A stretch of 64,000 nucleotides of DNA from Rhodothermales bacterium. Lineage in GTDB: Bacteria > Bacteroidota > Rhodothermia > Rhodothermales > JANQRZ01. Each line of letters starts with the position of its first letter. Position 1 is the stretch's first letter. The position numbers and the translations under genes were made by a program. The stretch spans positions 1 to 64,000 of the forward strand of contig JBDUXZ010000005.1 in the NCBI GenBank assembly GCA_039944855.1, read 5' to 3'. This document shows, piece by piece, positions 50,950 through 63,591 of this stretch. The notes beneath the pieces were generated by a model. That model did no database searches and was not told the DNA's origin. It saw only the letters and a list, made by a program, of their open reading frames with translations.

Positions 50950-52545
50950 CTACCGCAGCAGCGTCAGCCGATGCGTGAGCGCGAGCCCGTCGCCGACGAC
51001 GCGGACGACGTACACCCCTACCGGCAGCCCGCGCCCGTCGAGCATCAGTTCGTGCGTCCCCGCGCCGAGCGCTCCATCGGCGAGCATCGCCACCGCCCGT
51101 CCGAGCACGTCGTAGACCACGACCCGCGCGTTGGCTGCCGCGTCAAGCGTGAGCGCCACCGTTGCCGAAGCACGCGCCGGATTCGGGTACACCGACAGGC
51201 TCGACACCGCAGGTTCGGCTCCCGCGTCCTCGGCACCCGTCCCCTGCGTCACCGTCAGCGAGAGCGGTACCTCGACGGCTTCACCCGTCGCCGCAACGAA
51301 CGCCTGCAGCGCCGAGGTGTAGTCGCCCACGGCACGCGCTCCTGCTCGGAACGTCAGCGCGATCTCGCGGCTCGCGCCCGGCGCCAGCGTCCCGTCCCAC
51401 GCCCCCTCCGACCCCGCGTCCGAGTTTACCACAAGCCACGACGGCGGGAGCGGGTGCGGACGGACGCCGACGATACCTCTGTGGTTGAAGTTGTTGAACG
51501 TCATGTACATCATGCCGTTGGGGTCGATACGACTACGGAGCGGGTTCCCCCGCGGACCGGCGCCGCCCGCCTCCAAGAGCACCGGCGGCACCGGCGTCTC
51601 CAGCTCCTCGCCTTCGTCGTTGCCCCACCGATCCACGACCGCAATCCGGCTGAAGCCAAGCGCTCCCGGCGGGTACACCCCGTACTCGATCCGCACGCCG
51701 TCGGGGCCACCTTCTGCGCCCCCATGGGCGTCAATGATGTTGAAGATGCCATCGGGATAAGGCTCTGGGCGAACGGGGTAGCCCTCGGGCACGGTACCGT
51801 CGCGGTCCACGGCCCAGAATTGCCAGTTGTCGCGGTTCTCGCCGTCGCCGAGCACCGCCGAGAAGAGGAAGTGATCGGTGCTGGGGTCGTAGGCAAGACC
51901 GCCAGGACTGAAGTCGTCAATGGGGTCATCGGGCGGGGCAATCTCGATGCGGCGGCCGGTGAGGTCGCCTTCGAGGAGCAGCACGCGGCGCGTGCGGCTT
52001 CCGCTCCCATTCTCACGTTCGAGGTTCATCCACCAGAGCGTGCCGCTCTCGGTGTCATAGCCTATCCCTATCGTGCCAGCGAACGGCGTGAGTTCTGCGA
52101 CAGTGGGGTTCTCGAATGAGCGGACGAGAGTAAGGTCGGGGGTGAACTCGAACGTCCGATGGAGAGCACTCAATTCAGTAGTAAAGAGACGACCTTCGGG
52201 CGTCATCACGACGCCGGAAGGTCCCCACCCACTCCCGAGATCGTCCTCGTCGAAGTAGTAGAGCACCTCGCCGTAGGTCCCGCAGGGTAATTCGCCCGTC
52301 GCCTGTTCACTAAGTCGTAGCACCGGACTCCGCCGCTGCAATGGCCGGTCGAAGGTGACGCAGAAGGTGAGCGGTTCCTCCCCCGCGTTGGTGAGCGTGA
52401 CGCTACGCGTCGCCGTCGTCTCTTGCTCCACGGCCACATTGAGATCCAACGGCTCAACCATGAGTTGCGCGTGCACGGTTGTGCTGCCGAGCGCGAGGCA
52501 CAGCCCAAGCACGAGGGATACGATATGCAGTCTGCGAGGCATCAT
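50950..52545 (-). CDS. Secreted protein with type IX sorting domain
   Basis: The 531-residue protein begins with a signal peptide (MMPRRLHIVSLVLGLCLALG, cleaved near VHA before QLMVE). An immunoglobulin-like N-terminal strand region follows (LDLNVAVEQETTATRSVTLT). The middle is a beta-propeller-like section: GVVMTPEGRLFTTELSAL, IGIGYDTESGTLWWMNLE, GGLAYDPSTDHFLFSAVLGD. A further Ig-like unit and the C-terminal sorting domain (VYPNPARASATVALTL, VVVYDVLGRAVAML, GVYVVRVVGD) end the protein. It is exported by the type IX system. The open frame continues ~640 codons upstream only as an antisense shadow of pruA. Confidence 0.85.
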   Translation of the reverse strand: MMPRRLHIVSLVLGLCLALGSTTVHAQLMVEPLDLNVAVEQETTATRSVTLTNAGEEPLTFCVTFDRPLQRRSPVLRLSEQATGELPCGTYGEVLYYFDEDDLGSGWGPSGVVMTPEGRLFTTELSALHRTFEFTPDLTLVRSFENPTVAELTPFAGTIGIGYDTESGTLWWMNLERENGSGSRTRRVLLLEGDLTGRRIEIAPPDDPIDDFSPGGLAYDPSTDHFLFSAVLGDGENRDNWQFWAVDRDGTVPEGYPVRPEPYPDGIFNIIDAHGGAEGGPDGVRIEYGVYPPGALGFSRIAVVDRWGNDEGEELETPVPPVLLEAGGAGPRGNPLRSRIDPNGMMYMTFNNFNHRGIVGVRPHPLPPSWLVVNSDAGSEGAWDGTLAPGASREIALTFRAGARAVGDYTSALQAFVAATGEAVEVPLSLTVTQGTGAEDAGAEPAVSSLSVYPNPARASATVALTLDAAANARVVVYDVLGRAVAMLADGALGAGTHELMLDGRGLPVGVYVVRVVGDGLALTHRLTLLR

Positions 52546-52716
52546 CGACACGGTCGAAAGCGGAACGTCGCAACATACAGCCTGCCGGAGGTTTTCGCGT
52601 GGGTTGAAGCGCCGATGGATCTCCCGCCCGGTGCCGCGCGTCGTCGGTGGAAGCGCTTCGCCGCCCGTATCTTGAGCGCCTCCTCTCCCGTGTTTTCCGA
52701 CGACGCCGACCCCGCC

Positions 52717-54390
52717 ATGACGAACGCCATCCTCTCCCCGCCCATCCCCGTCAACGAGCCCGTCCGCTCCTACGCCCCCGGCAGCCCCGAGCGCGCCTCG
52801 CTCCGCGCCCGCCTCCTGGAGATGCGCGAGGAGACGGTCAACATCCCCGCCGTGATCGGCGGCGAGCGCGTCGAGACCGGGCGCACGGCGGAGGTCGTCG
52901 CGCCGCACGAGCACAGCCGCGTCCTCGGGATCGAACACAAGTGCGGCGAGGCCGAGGTCAATCGCGCGATCGAGGCCGCCGTCGAGGCCCGGCACGACTG
53001 GATGCGGATGGACTGGAACGACCGCGCCGCCATCTTCCTCCGCGCCGCCGACCTCCTCGAAGGCCCGTGGCGCGACACGCTCAACGCGTCGACCATGCTC
53101 GGCCAGAGCAAGAACCCGTACCAGGCCGAGATCGACGCCGCCTGCGAGCTGATCGACTTCTTCCGCTACAACGTCCACTTCATGCGGCAGATCTACGAGG
53201 ACCAGCCGTTCTCGCCGCCCGGCCAATGGAACCAGGTCGAGTACCGTCCACTCGAAGGGTTCGTCTTCGCCGTCACGCCCTTCAACTTCACGAGCATCGC
53301 CGGCAACCTCCCGACGGCGCCTGCGCTGATGGGCAACACGGTCCTGTGGAAGCCGGCGACGACGGCGCTCCTCTCGGCCCACTACATCATGGAACTGCTG
53401 GAGGCGGCCGGCCTCCCGCCCGGCGTCATCAACATGGTCCCCGGCAGCGGCCCCGACGTCGGCGACCCGGTGATCGCGTCGGAGCACTTCACCGGGCTCC
53501 ACTTCACGGGTTCGACGGGCACGTTCAACCACCTCTGGCGCGAGATCGCGAACAACCTCGGCCACTACCGGACGTACCCGCGCATCGTCGGCGAGACGGG
53601 CGGGAAGGACTTCATCGTCGCCCACGAGTCGGCCGAGCCCGAGGCCGTCGCCACGGCGATCGTGCGCGGCGCGTTCGAGTACCAGGGGCAGAAGTGCTCG
53701 GCGGCGTCGCGCGTTTACATCCCCGAAGCGCTCTGGCCCGCCGTCGAGGAGTCGCTCATGAGCCAGCTCGACGAGCTGAAGATGGGGCCGGTCGAGGACT
53801 TTTCGAACTTCGTCAACGCCGTCATCGACCGGAAGTCGTTCGACAACATCACGAGCTACATCGACCGGGCGAAGCAGGACGGCGGCGTCCGCATCGCCCA
53901 CGGCGGCGGCTCCGACGACAGCGAGGGGTTCTACATCGAGCCGACCGTGCTCGTCGCCGACGACCCGAAGTACGAGACGATGTGCGACGAGTTGTTCGGC
54001 CCCGTCGCCTCGCTCTACGTCGCGCCCAAGTCGCAGCGCTTCAGCGAGACGCTCCGGCTCGTCGACCGGACGAGCCCGTACGCCCTCACCGGCGCCGTCT
54101 TCGCGCGGGACCGCGCCGCCGTCGCCGAGGCGCGCGACACGCTCGCCGAGGCCGCCGGCAACTTCTACATCAACGACAAGCCGACCGGGGCCGTCGTCGG
54201 GCAGCAGCCGTTCGGCGGGGCGCGCGGCTCGGGCACGAACGACAAGGCCGGCTCGCGCGTCAACCTCCTCCGGTGGACCAGCCTCCGCGCTATCAAAGAG
54301 ACGTTCGACCCGCCTACGCACTACGCCTATCCCTTCCTCGGCGCTGACGAACCGGCCGCGAACGGGCAGGAGAAGCACACTGACGTATGA
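52717..54390 (+). CDS. pruA: L-glutamate gamma-semialdehyde dehydrogenase
   Basis: This enzyme (1-pyrroline-5-carboxylate dehydrogenase, ALDH4 type) oxidises glutamate semialdehyde to glutamate in proline and arginine breakdown. The 557-residue protein has the catalytic Cys at about 327 (FEYQGQKCSAASRVYIPE), the Glu at about 293 (RIVGETGGKDFIVAHESA), and VEYRPLEGFVFAVTPFNFTS. TGAVVGQQPFGGARGSGTND is diagnostic for the P5C branch. The start is the ATG giving MTNAILSPPIPVNEP. proline dehydrogenase (putA/prodh) is not adjacent. A strong inverted repeat follows directly. Confidence 0.94.
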   Translation: MTNAILSPPIPVNEPVRSYAPGSPERASLRARLLEMREETVNIPAVIGGERVETGRTAEVVAPHEHSRVLGIEHKCGEAEVNRAIEAAVEARHDWMRMDWNDRAAIFLRAADLLEGPWRDTLNASTMLGQSKNPYQAEIDAACELIDFFRYNVHFMRQIYEDQPFSPPGQWNQVEYRPLEGFVFAVTPFNFTSIAGNLPTAPALMGNTVLWKPATTALLSAHYIMELLEAAGLPPGVINMVPGSGPDVGDPVIASEHFTGLHFTGSTGTFNHLWREIANNLGHYRTYPRIVGETGGKDFIVAHESAEPEAVATAIVRGAFEYQGQKCSAASRVYIPEALWPAVEESLMSQLDELKMGPVEDFSNFVNAVIDRKSFDNITSYIDRAKQDGGVRIAHGGGSDDSEGFYIEPTVLVADDPKYETMCDELFGPVASLYVAPKSQRFSETLRLVDRTSPYALTGAVFARDRAAVAEARDTLAEAAGNFYINDKPTGAVVGQQPFGGARGSGTNDKAGSRVNLLRWTSLRAIKETFDPPTHYAYPFLGADEPAANGQEKHTDV

Positions 54391-54392
54391 GC

Positions 54393-54455
54393 GTGTGGGC
54401 GGTTGGAGGTGTGGACGTGACTGCTCTCTACCTCCACACATCCAACCGCCCACAC
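54393..54455 (+). repeat. Long inverted repeat between pruA and the next gene
   Basis: A 23-base G-rich arm (54393-54415, starting GTGTGGGCGGTTGGA) and its C-rich partner (54433-54455, ending CCAACCGCCCACAC) match at 22 of 23 positions with a 17-base loop. It starts 2 bases after the pruA stop and is followed by a C-rich run up to the next ATG at 54471. It could end the pruA transcript or shape the leader of the next gene. Confidence 0.85.
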
Positions 54456-54470
54456 CCCCCCACCCGACCC

Positions 54471-54947
54471 ATGACCGTCTTCCGCAGCCGACATCACCCG
54501 GGCGATGCGTCCACGGCGCTCGTCTACGCCCGCGCGCTCACCGGCCCGCTCGCGTGGAGCATGACGGGCGTGATGATCGCCGCCGCCGTCTCGATGCTCG
54601 AAGGGCAGGACCCGCTGCCGTGGGTGGTGTGGGTCGTCCCGCTCGTCTACGCGCTCAGCACGGCGTGGACGGTCCACGACCTCCGCCGGACCCCGGCCGA
54701 GCTCGTGCTCGACGGCTCGCGGGGCGGCGTCCGCTCGGTGTGGGACGCGGCCGGCCGCGCGAACGCCCTCCCGCTGCACTCCGTCTACTCCCCGCGCCGG
54801 ACGATGGAGGGCGTCGACGTACCGATCGGCCGCACGCTGCACTCCTTCGCGCCCGGCGACTGGCCGGGGTTCGAGCGGCTCGAAGCGGCCGTCTTCGCTG
54901 CGGCGAATGCGTCGGAGCAGGAGCGCCGCACCCGCGCTGCGATCTGA
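54471..54947 (+). CDS. Small inner-membrane protein of unknown function
   Basis: The 158-residue product has two hydrophobic helices ([17 protein letters not shown] and [20 protein letters not shown]) and a cytoplasmic or periplasmic C-terminal half with [20 protein letters not shown] and [20 protein letters not shown]. The C-terminal part has the look of a small PH-like beta domain, but I recognise no family. I start at the ATG after the inverted repeat; the frame is open through the repeat, but that would be repeat-coded. It is 13 bases before the zinc-ribbon gene. Confidence 0.65.
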   Translation: MTVFRSRHHPGDASTALVYARALTGPLAWSMTGVMIAAAVSMLEGQDPLPWVVWVVPLVYALSTAWTVHDLRRTPAELVLDGSRGGVRSVWDAAGRANALPLHSVYSPRRTMEGVDVPIGRTLHSFAPGDWPGFERLEAAVFAAANASEQERRTRAAI

Positions 54948-54960
54948 CCGACTCCGCCCG

Positions 54961-55176
54961 ATGACGCCTTCGTCCCGGCAATACGACCTCTTCGACGGCG
55001 CTCCGCCCCGGGCAACGCCGGCAGAAAACGCCGAGCGTCCGGCGAAGCGCGAAGCCCCGCCGGACGCGTGCTACTGGGACTACTGCCCGAACTGCGGCTC
55101 GCGGCTGCACAACCACGGCTGCAAGTACCGCTGCCCGAGTTGCTTCTATTTCATGAGCTGCTCGGACTTCGACTGA
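54961..55176 (+). CDS. Small zinc-ribbon protein
   Basis: The 71-residue protein ends in a four-Cys cluster ([20 protein letters not shown], then [11 protein letters not shown]) that should bind zinc; further Cys residues are near (DACYWDY, SCSDF). The first ~35 residues are flexible. The pattern CPNCG...C..C is seen in small Bacteroidota proteins of unknown role. The start is inferred from the ATG before [13 protein letters not shown]; 13 bases separate it from the gene upstream. Confidence 0.7.
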   Translation: MTPSSRQYDLFDGAPPRATPAENAERPAKREAPPDACYWDYCPNCGSRLHNHGCKYRCPSCFYFMSCSDFD

Positions 55177-55183
55177 GTCCCGC

Positions 55184-55825
55184 TCACGAATGGACGGCCT
55201 GGATGTCGAGGAGGATCGTCACGTCGTGGCCGACGATCACGCCACCGGCCTCGGTGAGTCGGTTCCACGTCAGCCCGAAGTCGCGCCGGTCGATCGTCGT
55301 GCGGGCCTCGATGCCGACGCGCTGCTTGCCCATCGGCCCCGTTGCCACGCCGATCAGCTCGCCGTCGAGTACGACGGACTTCGTGACGCCGCGGATCGTG
55401 AGGTCGCCTGCGAGCTTGAACATGTTGCCGTCGATGTCGGTCACTCCCGTGCTCTGGAAGCGGATCTGTGGATGCTGGGCGGCATCGAAGAAGTTGTCCG
55501 AGCGGAGGTCGGCGTCGCGGCGTTCGTTGCCGGTGTCGACGCTCGCGACGTTGATCCGCGCAGCGACGGACATCGACGAGAGGTCGGTCGGGTCGAGTTC
55601 TACGCGGGCCATGTAGTCGGAGAACGTGCCGGTGACGTTCGAGAGCCCGAGGTGGCGGACTTTGAACCCGACCATGCTGTGCGCTTTGTCGATCTCGAAC
55701 ACGGCGCGTTCGGACGTGGGCGGCTTCGTCGGCCGGTCGGGTGCCTCGGTGCGGTGTGCCGCGAAACCGGTGAGCAGGATGCCGACGAGCAGCGTGGGGA
55801 CGATGCGGAAGAGGGTGCGTCGCAT
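55184..55825 (-). CDS. YceI-family periplasmic lipid-binding protein
   Basis: The 213-residue protein has a signal peptide (MRRTLFRIVPTLLVGILLTG) and then the YceI lipocalin-like barrel: FEIDKAHSMVGFKVRHLGLS, NVTGTFSDYMARVELDPTDL, HPQIRFQSTGVTDIDGNMFK and LAGDLTIRGVTKSVVLDGEL. The family binds isoprenoid or long-chain lipids in the periplasm. The ATG is at the signal peptide; the frame upstream is shadow of the GntR gene. It ends 7 bases from the zinc-ribbon gene in convergent orientation. Confidence 0.92.
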   Translation of the reverse strand: MRRTLFRIVPTLLVGILLTGFAAHRTEAPDRPTKPPTSERAVFEIDKAHSMVGFKVRHLGLSNVTGTFSDYMARVELDPTDLSSMSVAARINVASVDTGNERRDADLRSDNFFDAAQHPQIRFQSTGVTDIDGNMFKLAGDLTIRGVTKSVVLDGELIGVATGPMGKQRVGIEARTTIDRRDFGLTWNRLTEAGGVIVGHDVTILLDIQAVHS

Positions 55826-55966
55826 GGGGACCTCCGATACGAGTAGTTTGGGCACCGCCGCCCGGCCGTGACGTGGGGAGGGCGGCGGCTCGATTTGTCC
55901 CGGCGTATCCGAAGAAGCACGCCGCAAAGTTGCGCGTGGCGCTCCCGTTAATCGCTCGATAACCTG

Positions 55967-56884
55967 ATGATCCAACTCGACCGCGACGCCAGCACGCCGA
56001 TCGTGGAGCAGCTCGCCGAGCAGCTCCGGTTCCACCTCGCCACCGGGCGCTTCCGGCCCGGCGAGCGGCTGCCGTCGACGCGGGCGTTCGGCGAGCAGCT
56101 CGGCGTGTCGTTTCACACGGTGCGGAAGGCGTACCAGCAGCTCGAAACCGAGGGGCTCCTGCAGGCGCGGCAGGGCAGCGGCTACACCGCCGTCGAGCGC
56201 GCGCCGGCCCCGGCGGAGGACCGGATGGAACGCGGCGCGGGCGTCGTGCAGGAAGCGATCCAGAAGCTGATCGGGCTCGGCCTGGACGAGGGCGAGGTCG
56301 AATACCTCTTTCAGGAGCAGCTCGCCTTCCTCGACGACCCCGGCTCGCGCCCCAACATCGTTTTCGCCGCGTCGTACCGCGAGCTCGCCGAGGCGTGCGC
56401 CGAGCAGGTCAGCGCCGCCGTGCAAGAGCGCGTCGACGCCGTCGCCCTCGCCGACCTCGACCGCCACGCCGACGCCGACCTCGTCGTGACGCCGCACCCG
56501 AGCCTGCGGGCCGCGGCCGGGGCCGTCCCCCTCGCCGAAGCCGTCGGCGTGCTCGTCCACCCGCCGCCGGACACGCTCCACCTCGTCGCCCGCCTCGCCC
56601 CCACCGCGACGCTCGGCCTCGTCACACGCTACAGCGACGCCGTCGGCCCCATCCTCGACGAGCTCCGCCACCTCACCGGCTTCCCCGGCCCCGCCCTCGC
56701 CCTCCAATCCGACGCCGACCGCGAGCGCCTCGCCGACTTCATCACGGACGTGGACCTCCTGCTCTTCACACCCCAAGCCCGCCGCAAACTCCGCCCCCTC
56801 CTCGACGACGTGGCGCACGCCCCGCTCAACCCTATCGTCGATCCGGCCTCGCTGGACACGGTGCGGGAGGCGATGCGTCGCTAG
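55967..56884 (+). CDS. GntR-family transcriptional regulator with a C-terminal sensing domain
   Basis: The 305-residue protein opens with a GntR winged helix of the YtrA type (STPIVEQLAEQLRFHLATGR, LPSTRAFGEQLGVSFHTVRK and AYQQLETEGLLQARQGSGYT). About 220 residues follow that resemble a two-lobed ligand-binding region (VVTPHPSLRAAAGAVPLAEA, LLFTPQARRKLRPLL), longer than YtrA itself and without an aminotransferase domain. It lies divergent from the YceI gene, which it may control. Its stop overlaps the PgpH-type gene by 4 bases in convergent orientation. Confidence 0.88.
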   Translation: MIQLDRDASTPIVEQLAEQLRFHLATGRFRPGERLPSTRAFGEQLGVSFHTVRKAYQQLETEGLLQARQGSGYTAVERAPAPAEDRMERGAGVVQEAIQKLIGLGLDEGEVEYLFQEQLAFLDDPGSRPNIVFAASYRELAEACAEQVSAAVQERVDAVALADLDRHADADLVVTPHPSLRAAAGAVPLAEAVGVLVHPPPDTLHLVARLAPTATLGLVTRYSDAVGPILDELRHLTGFPGPALALQSDADRERLADFITDVDLLLFTPQARRKLRPLLDDVAHAPLNPIVDPASLDTVREAMRR

Positions 56885-59466
56885 CCCAGCGACGCGCGTT
56901 CCTCGCTCGACGGTCCCGGCTTCCGGCCGTTCGGACGGCCCGCACCGCCGTCCTTCGGCGGCTCCTTCTCCGCCGGCACGTCCTGCGCCGTGGGCGGAAC
57001 GTCGTCGGGCGTATCATCGCTCGCAACAGCGTCGGACGCGGGCTGCACGGGAGGCGATTCGGGCTCGGGCGTTGGGGGTTCCGGCTCCGGTGCCGGCTCG
57101 GGAGGCGTGCTCTCCTCGCCCGTGGTCTTATCCTGATCCGGGTACTTGACGCGGAAGTGGTAGATGCCGCCGAGGATCGAGAGGAACGTCTCCTTGATGT
57201 GGTTCAGGTCGGCGAACGTCAGGGCGCAGCCGTCGAGCTGGCCGTCCTCGGTGCGGGCGCGGAAGATGGCGTCGACGAGCCCTTCGAGCCGCTTCGGCGT
57301 GGGCTTGTCGAGGCTGCGGCTGGCAGCCTCGACGGAGTCGGCGAGCATCACGATGCCCTGCTCGTTGGTCTGCGGGCGCGGGCCGGGGTAGCGGAACTCC
57401 ATCTCGTCCACGGGCGGGTCCTCGGGGCCGCGCAGCTCCTTCGCCTTCCGGTAGAAGAACTCCATCAGCGTCGAGCCGTGGTGCGTCGGGATGAAGTTGA
57501 GGACGACCTCGGGGAGGTTGTACTCGCGGCCGAGTTCGAGCCCGTCCTTCACGTGGCTGGCGATGATGAGCGCGCTCATGTACGGCGTGACGCGGTCGTG
57601 CGGGTTGTCGCCGGGCTGCTGGTTCTCGATGTAATACTCCGGCTTCAGCATCTTGCCGATGTCGTGGTAGAGCGCGCCGATGCGGGCCTGCAGCGCGTTC
57701 GCCCCAATCGCGTCGGCGGCAGCCTCGGCGAGATTCGCGACCTGCAGCACGTGGTTGAACGTGCCCGGCGCGCGGAGCGATAGCTCCTTGAGGAGCGGCC
57801 GGTTCGTGTCCGAGAGCTCGAGCAGGGTGAGGTCCGTCGTCACGCCGAAGGTCCGCTCGAAAATCCAGAGGAGCGGGTAGGCGAGGAGCAGCAGCACGCT
57901 GTTGATCCCGATGAGCGCGATGTCGGAGAGGTAGTCGTCCATCTCCCCGGCGTTGAGCAAGAGGTACGCGCTCGCCATCACGACGTACGAGCCGAACACG
58001 AGGCCCGCCGAGAGGATGATCTGGCTCCGGTTCTTGATGTCGCGCACGCTGAAGACGGCGAGCATCCCGGCGAAGATCGTCGCGAATGTGAACTCGAAGT
58101 CGTAGCCGAAGACGAGCCCGCCGATGCAGGCGAGCGTGATCGTCCCGAACATCCCGACGCGGGAGTCGAAGATCACCGTCAGCAGGATCGACGCGAGGCT
58201 GACGGGCACGGCGAGCGCCGCCGCCTCGGGCAGCCGGACCGCCACGCCGAAGAACACGATGATGACGGCGAACAGCAGCCCGATCAGCATGAGGTAGCGG
58301 GTCTCGAAGAAGACCTGCCGCCGCATGAGGTAGAGGTAGAGGAAGAAGATGAGGAACGCGGCGACGGAGAGGAGCACCTCGCCGAGCAGGATCCGCAGCG
58401 GGCCGACGTTCCCCTGCTGCTCAGCGCGGATGCGCGAGAGCGAATAGAGCTGGCGCTGGACCTCTTCGGTCACGCTGTCGCCGCGGCGGACGATCGCCTG
58501 GCCCTGCTGCACCACGCCCGTCGTCCGCGAGATGCTCTCCTCCTCCTCCTCCCACCGCGCGAGCGACTCCTCCTCCAAAAATCGCAGCGACGGCTTGAGC
58601 ACGTTCTGGAACATCGCGACCCCGATTGCGACCGTGTCCGGCCGGTTCGGGAACCGGACGTTGAGCTCGTTCCGGGCGACCGTGATCGCGTCGTTGATCC
58701 CGTAGAGGTCTTGTTTCGGGATGAGCACTTCCGTCCGCTCGTCGCGATTCACGACGGTGATCTGCGGCGTGAGCACGCTGTCCTTCGCCACGTCGAGGAC
58801 GCCGAAGGGGAGGATCCGGTTAGCGACGCGGCGGACCTCGCGCAGCAGGACATCGTCGAGCGGAGGTCCGGAGGGCGCCGAGCGCGTGGGCGTGGCGAGG
58901 CCGGATGGCGCGGCGTAGGAGGCGAGCAGCTTCTCCGTCTGCGTGCCGGAGAGGTCGAACGGCAGCGCATCCAGCCGTTGGAGATACGTTGCGGAGTCGC
59001 GGGCGGCGTCCGCGCTGGCCCCGGCGCTCCGGTTTTGCTGCCAGGCCACGTAGGCTTCAAAGACCCCGGCGAACTGCTGCGCGAGACTGTCAGCGGCCGT
59101 CTCCGTCTGCGCGACGGCGTCGGGGACGCGGGCGAAGATCGGCGGCTCGTAGTACCGGATCGAGTCGCGTTCGGCAGCGACCTGCTCGTCGCTTTTGTAG
59201 ACAGGGAAGCGGAAGGGGGCGATCACGTCCTGCCGCTGCCACACGTCGCCCGGCTTCACCTGCGAGCCGTAGTCGTAGAGCTCGAGGTTCGGGAACATCA
59301 GGATCGTCAGAACGAGGAGCGCTCCGAAGATCCCGACGCGCGCGAGGATCTCGTCGCGCGTCATCCGGCGCCCCTGCTTCGGCTTCTTCTTCGCGATCTG
59401 AAGCCCGACGCGGCGTGGGCGGCGGCCTTGCTTACGATTAAGGCCTAGTCGCTCCAGGAGGCCCAT
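56881..59466 (-). CDS. 7TM HD-domain phosphodiesterase (PgpH/YqfF type)
   Basis: The 861-residue membrane protein belongs to the 7TMR-HD family, whose PgpH members hydrolyse cyclic di-AMP. After an N-terminal helix (FGALLVLTILMFPNLELYDY) come a ~280-residue extracellular 7TMR-HDED region and seven helices (about 340-530). The HD domain carries IGALYHDIGKMLKPEYYIEN near 601, then IIASHVKDGLELGREYNLPE and FIPTHHGSTLMEFFYRKAKE. The C-terminal ~100 residues are Pro/Glu-rich. It is last in a minus-strand run with the gene at 59663, ligA and the RodZ-like gene, after a 196-base gap. Confidence 0.93.
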   Translation of the reverse strand: MGLLERLGLNRKQGRRPRRVGLQIAKKKPKQGRRMTRDEILARVGIFGALLVLTILMFPNLELYDYGSQVKPGDVWQRQDVIAPFRFPVYKSDEQVAAERDSIRYYEPPIFARVPDAVAQTETAADSLAQQFAGVFEAYVAWQQNRSAGASADAARDSATYLQRLDALPFDLSGTQTEKLLASYAAPSGLATPTRSAPSGPPLDDVLLREVRRVANRILPFGVLDVAKDSVLTPQITVVNRDERTEVLIPKQDLYGINDAITVARNELNVRFPNRPDTVAIGVAMFQNVLKPSLRFLEEESLARWEEEEESISRTTGVVQQGQAIVRRGDSVTEEVQRQLYSLSRIRAEQQGNVGPLRILLGEVLLSVAAFLIFFLYLYLMRRQVFFETRYLMLIGLLFAVIIVFFGVAVRLPEAAALAVPVSLASILLTVIFDSRVGMFGTITLACIGGLVFGYDFEFTFATIFAGMLAVFSVRDIKNRSQIILSAGLVFGSYVVMASAYLLLNAGEMDDYLSDIALIGINSVLLLLAYPLLWIFERTFGVTTDLTLLELSDTNRPLLKELSLRAPGTFNHVLQVANLAEAAADAIGANALQARIGALYHDIGKMLKPEYYIENQQPGDNPHDRVTPYMSALIIASHVKDGLELGREYNLPEVVLNFIPTHHGSTLMEFFYRKAKELRGPEDPPVDEMEFRYPGPRPQTNEQGIVMLADSVEAASRSLDKPTPKRLEGLVDAIFRARTEDGQLDGCALTFADLNHIKETFLSILGGIYHFRVKYPDQDKTTGEESTPPEPAPEPEPPTPEPESPPVQPASDAVASDDTPDDVPPTAQDVPAEKEPPKDGGAGRPNGRKPGPSSEERASLG

Positions 59467-59615
59467 GCGGCTCGGGGGTGGGTGGTACGGCGTCGGGGTG
59501 AAGAGCGGTGAACTTACGACAGGCCGCCCGGTTGCTCGGACAGGAAATAGCGAACCCCGGGGGTTGCGATCGGGCTCGTTCGGCTGACAGCGGCGGAAGG
59601 GCAGCAGGAAATCTC

Positions 59616-59628
59616 ATTGCAATAACGG
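59616..59628 (-). repeat. CCGTTATTGCAAT motif upstream of the PgpH-type gene
   Basis: On the gene strand the motif lies 149 bases before the PgpH-type start and is followed by ATG, which opens only a ~59-codon frame of no recognisable character. The rest of this 196-base gap shows nothing else that I can name. Confidence 0.7.
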
Positions 59629-59662
59629 CTTGCGACCGGGCTTCACGCCGCTCCTCGCTCGC

Positions 59663-60226
59663 TCAATTCGCCTCTCCGCCGAGCGACCCGAGGGCCAACG
59701 CTGGCGGGTCCATTCGCCGGAGCGTGTCGCGCAGCGAGGCGAAGGCTGACGCGAACGACGCGCCGGGGGCGATCATCAGGTCGAAGAACGGCTCCGCCTC
59801 CTCGCTGTAGAGCCCGACTCGAAGCTGAGCCGGGGATGCACCGACGAGGTACGCCGCCCCCAGGTCGAACTCCGGGACGAGGCAGAAGGCGACGCCGGGG
59901 TGCTCGCCCCACACCTTCTCGGCGAACTCCGCTCTCGGCAGACCGAGCTTGCCTACGTCCTCCCCATCGAGCCGCTGCAGGAACCGCACGTATTCGGCCG
60001 GCACGTACGTCACCTCGCCCGAAAGCACAACGGGGGTGACCTGCTTCGGGGGCAGCCCGAGCGACTTCACGAAGCGCCACGCCTCCCGCGCTGCCTCCTC
60101 CCCCACCGGCATCACCACGAGCACGTGCCGGGCGACGGGGCTCGGGCTCCACGGCCGCACCGTCCGCGCCCGCACTCGCTTGAGCGCACGCCGACGAGCG
60201 AGCCGGTATTTGAGCGCGTCGAACAT
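59663..60226 (-). CDS. Unknown cytoplasmic protein (DUF6913-like)
   Basis: The 187-residue protein has a basic N-terminus (MFDALKYRLARRRALKRVRA) and a compact alpha/beta domain. It includes HVLVVMPVGEEAAREAWRFV, PKQVTPVVLSGEVTYVPAEY and VAFCLVPEFDLGAAYLVGAS, ending FDLMIAPGASFASAFASLRD. The pattern recalls a small Bacteroidota family of unknown function. It starts 4 bases after the ligA stop and is surely co-transcribed with ligA. An overlapping frame in the same stretch (59643) is Ala/Arg-rich and is not a gene. Confidence 0.7.
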   Translation of the reverse strand: MFDALKYRLARRRALKRVRARTVRPWSPSPVARHVLVVMPVGEEAAREAWRFVKSLGLPPKQVTPVVLSGEVTYVPAEYVRFLQRLDGEDVGKLGLPRAEFAEKVWGEHPGVAFCLVPEFDLGAAYLVGASPAQLRVGLYSEEAEPFFDLMIAPGASFASAFASLRDTLRRMDPPALALGSLGGEAN

Positions 60227-60230
60227 GGCG

Positions 60231-63510
<3,280 letters not shown>

Positions 63511-63591
63511 AACGGAAGCTTAGGGGGCAGATGGGAGCTTCAAAGTACGAACGGTAGCGCAACCCTGCGAACAGGAAAGGCCCCGAACGGA

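Noticed and set aside
52546-54453. The long minus-strand frame that runs upstream of the T9SS gene through pruA
   Set aside because: It is Arg/Ala/Asp/Val-rich antisense of pruA with no family features. The signal peptide at 52545 marks the real start.
59467-59617. A ~59-codon frame starting at the ATG after the CCGTTATTGCAAT copy
   Set aside because: It is Pro/Arg/Ala-rich without any feature and ends inside the PgpH-type gene start; more likely noncoding leader.
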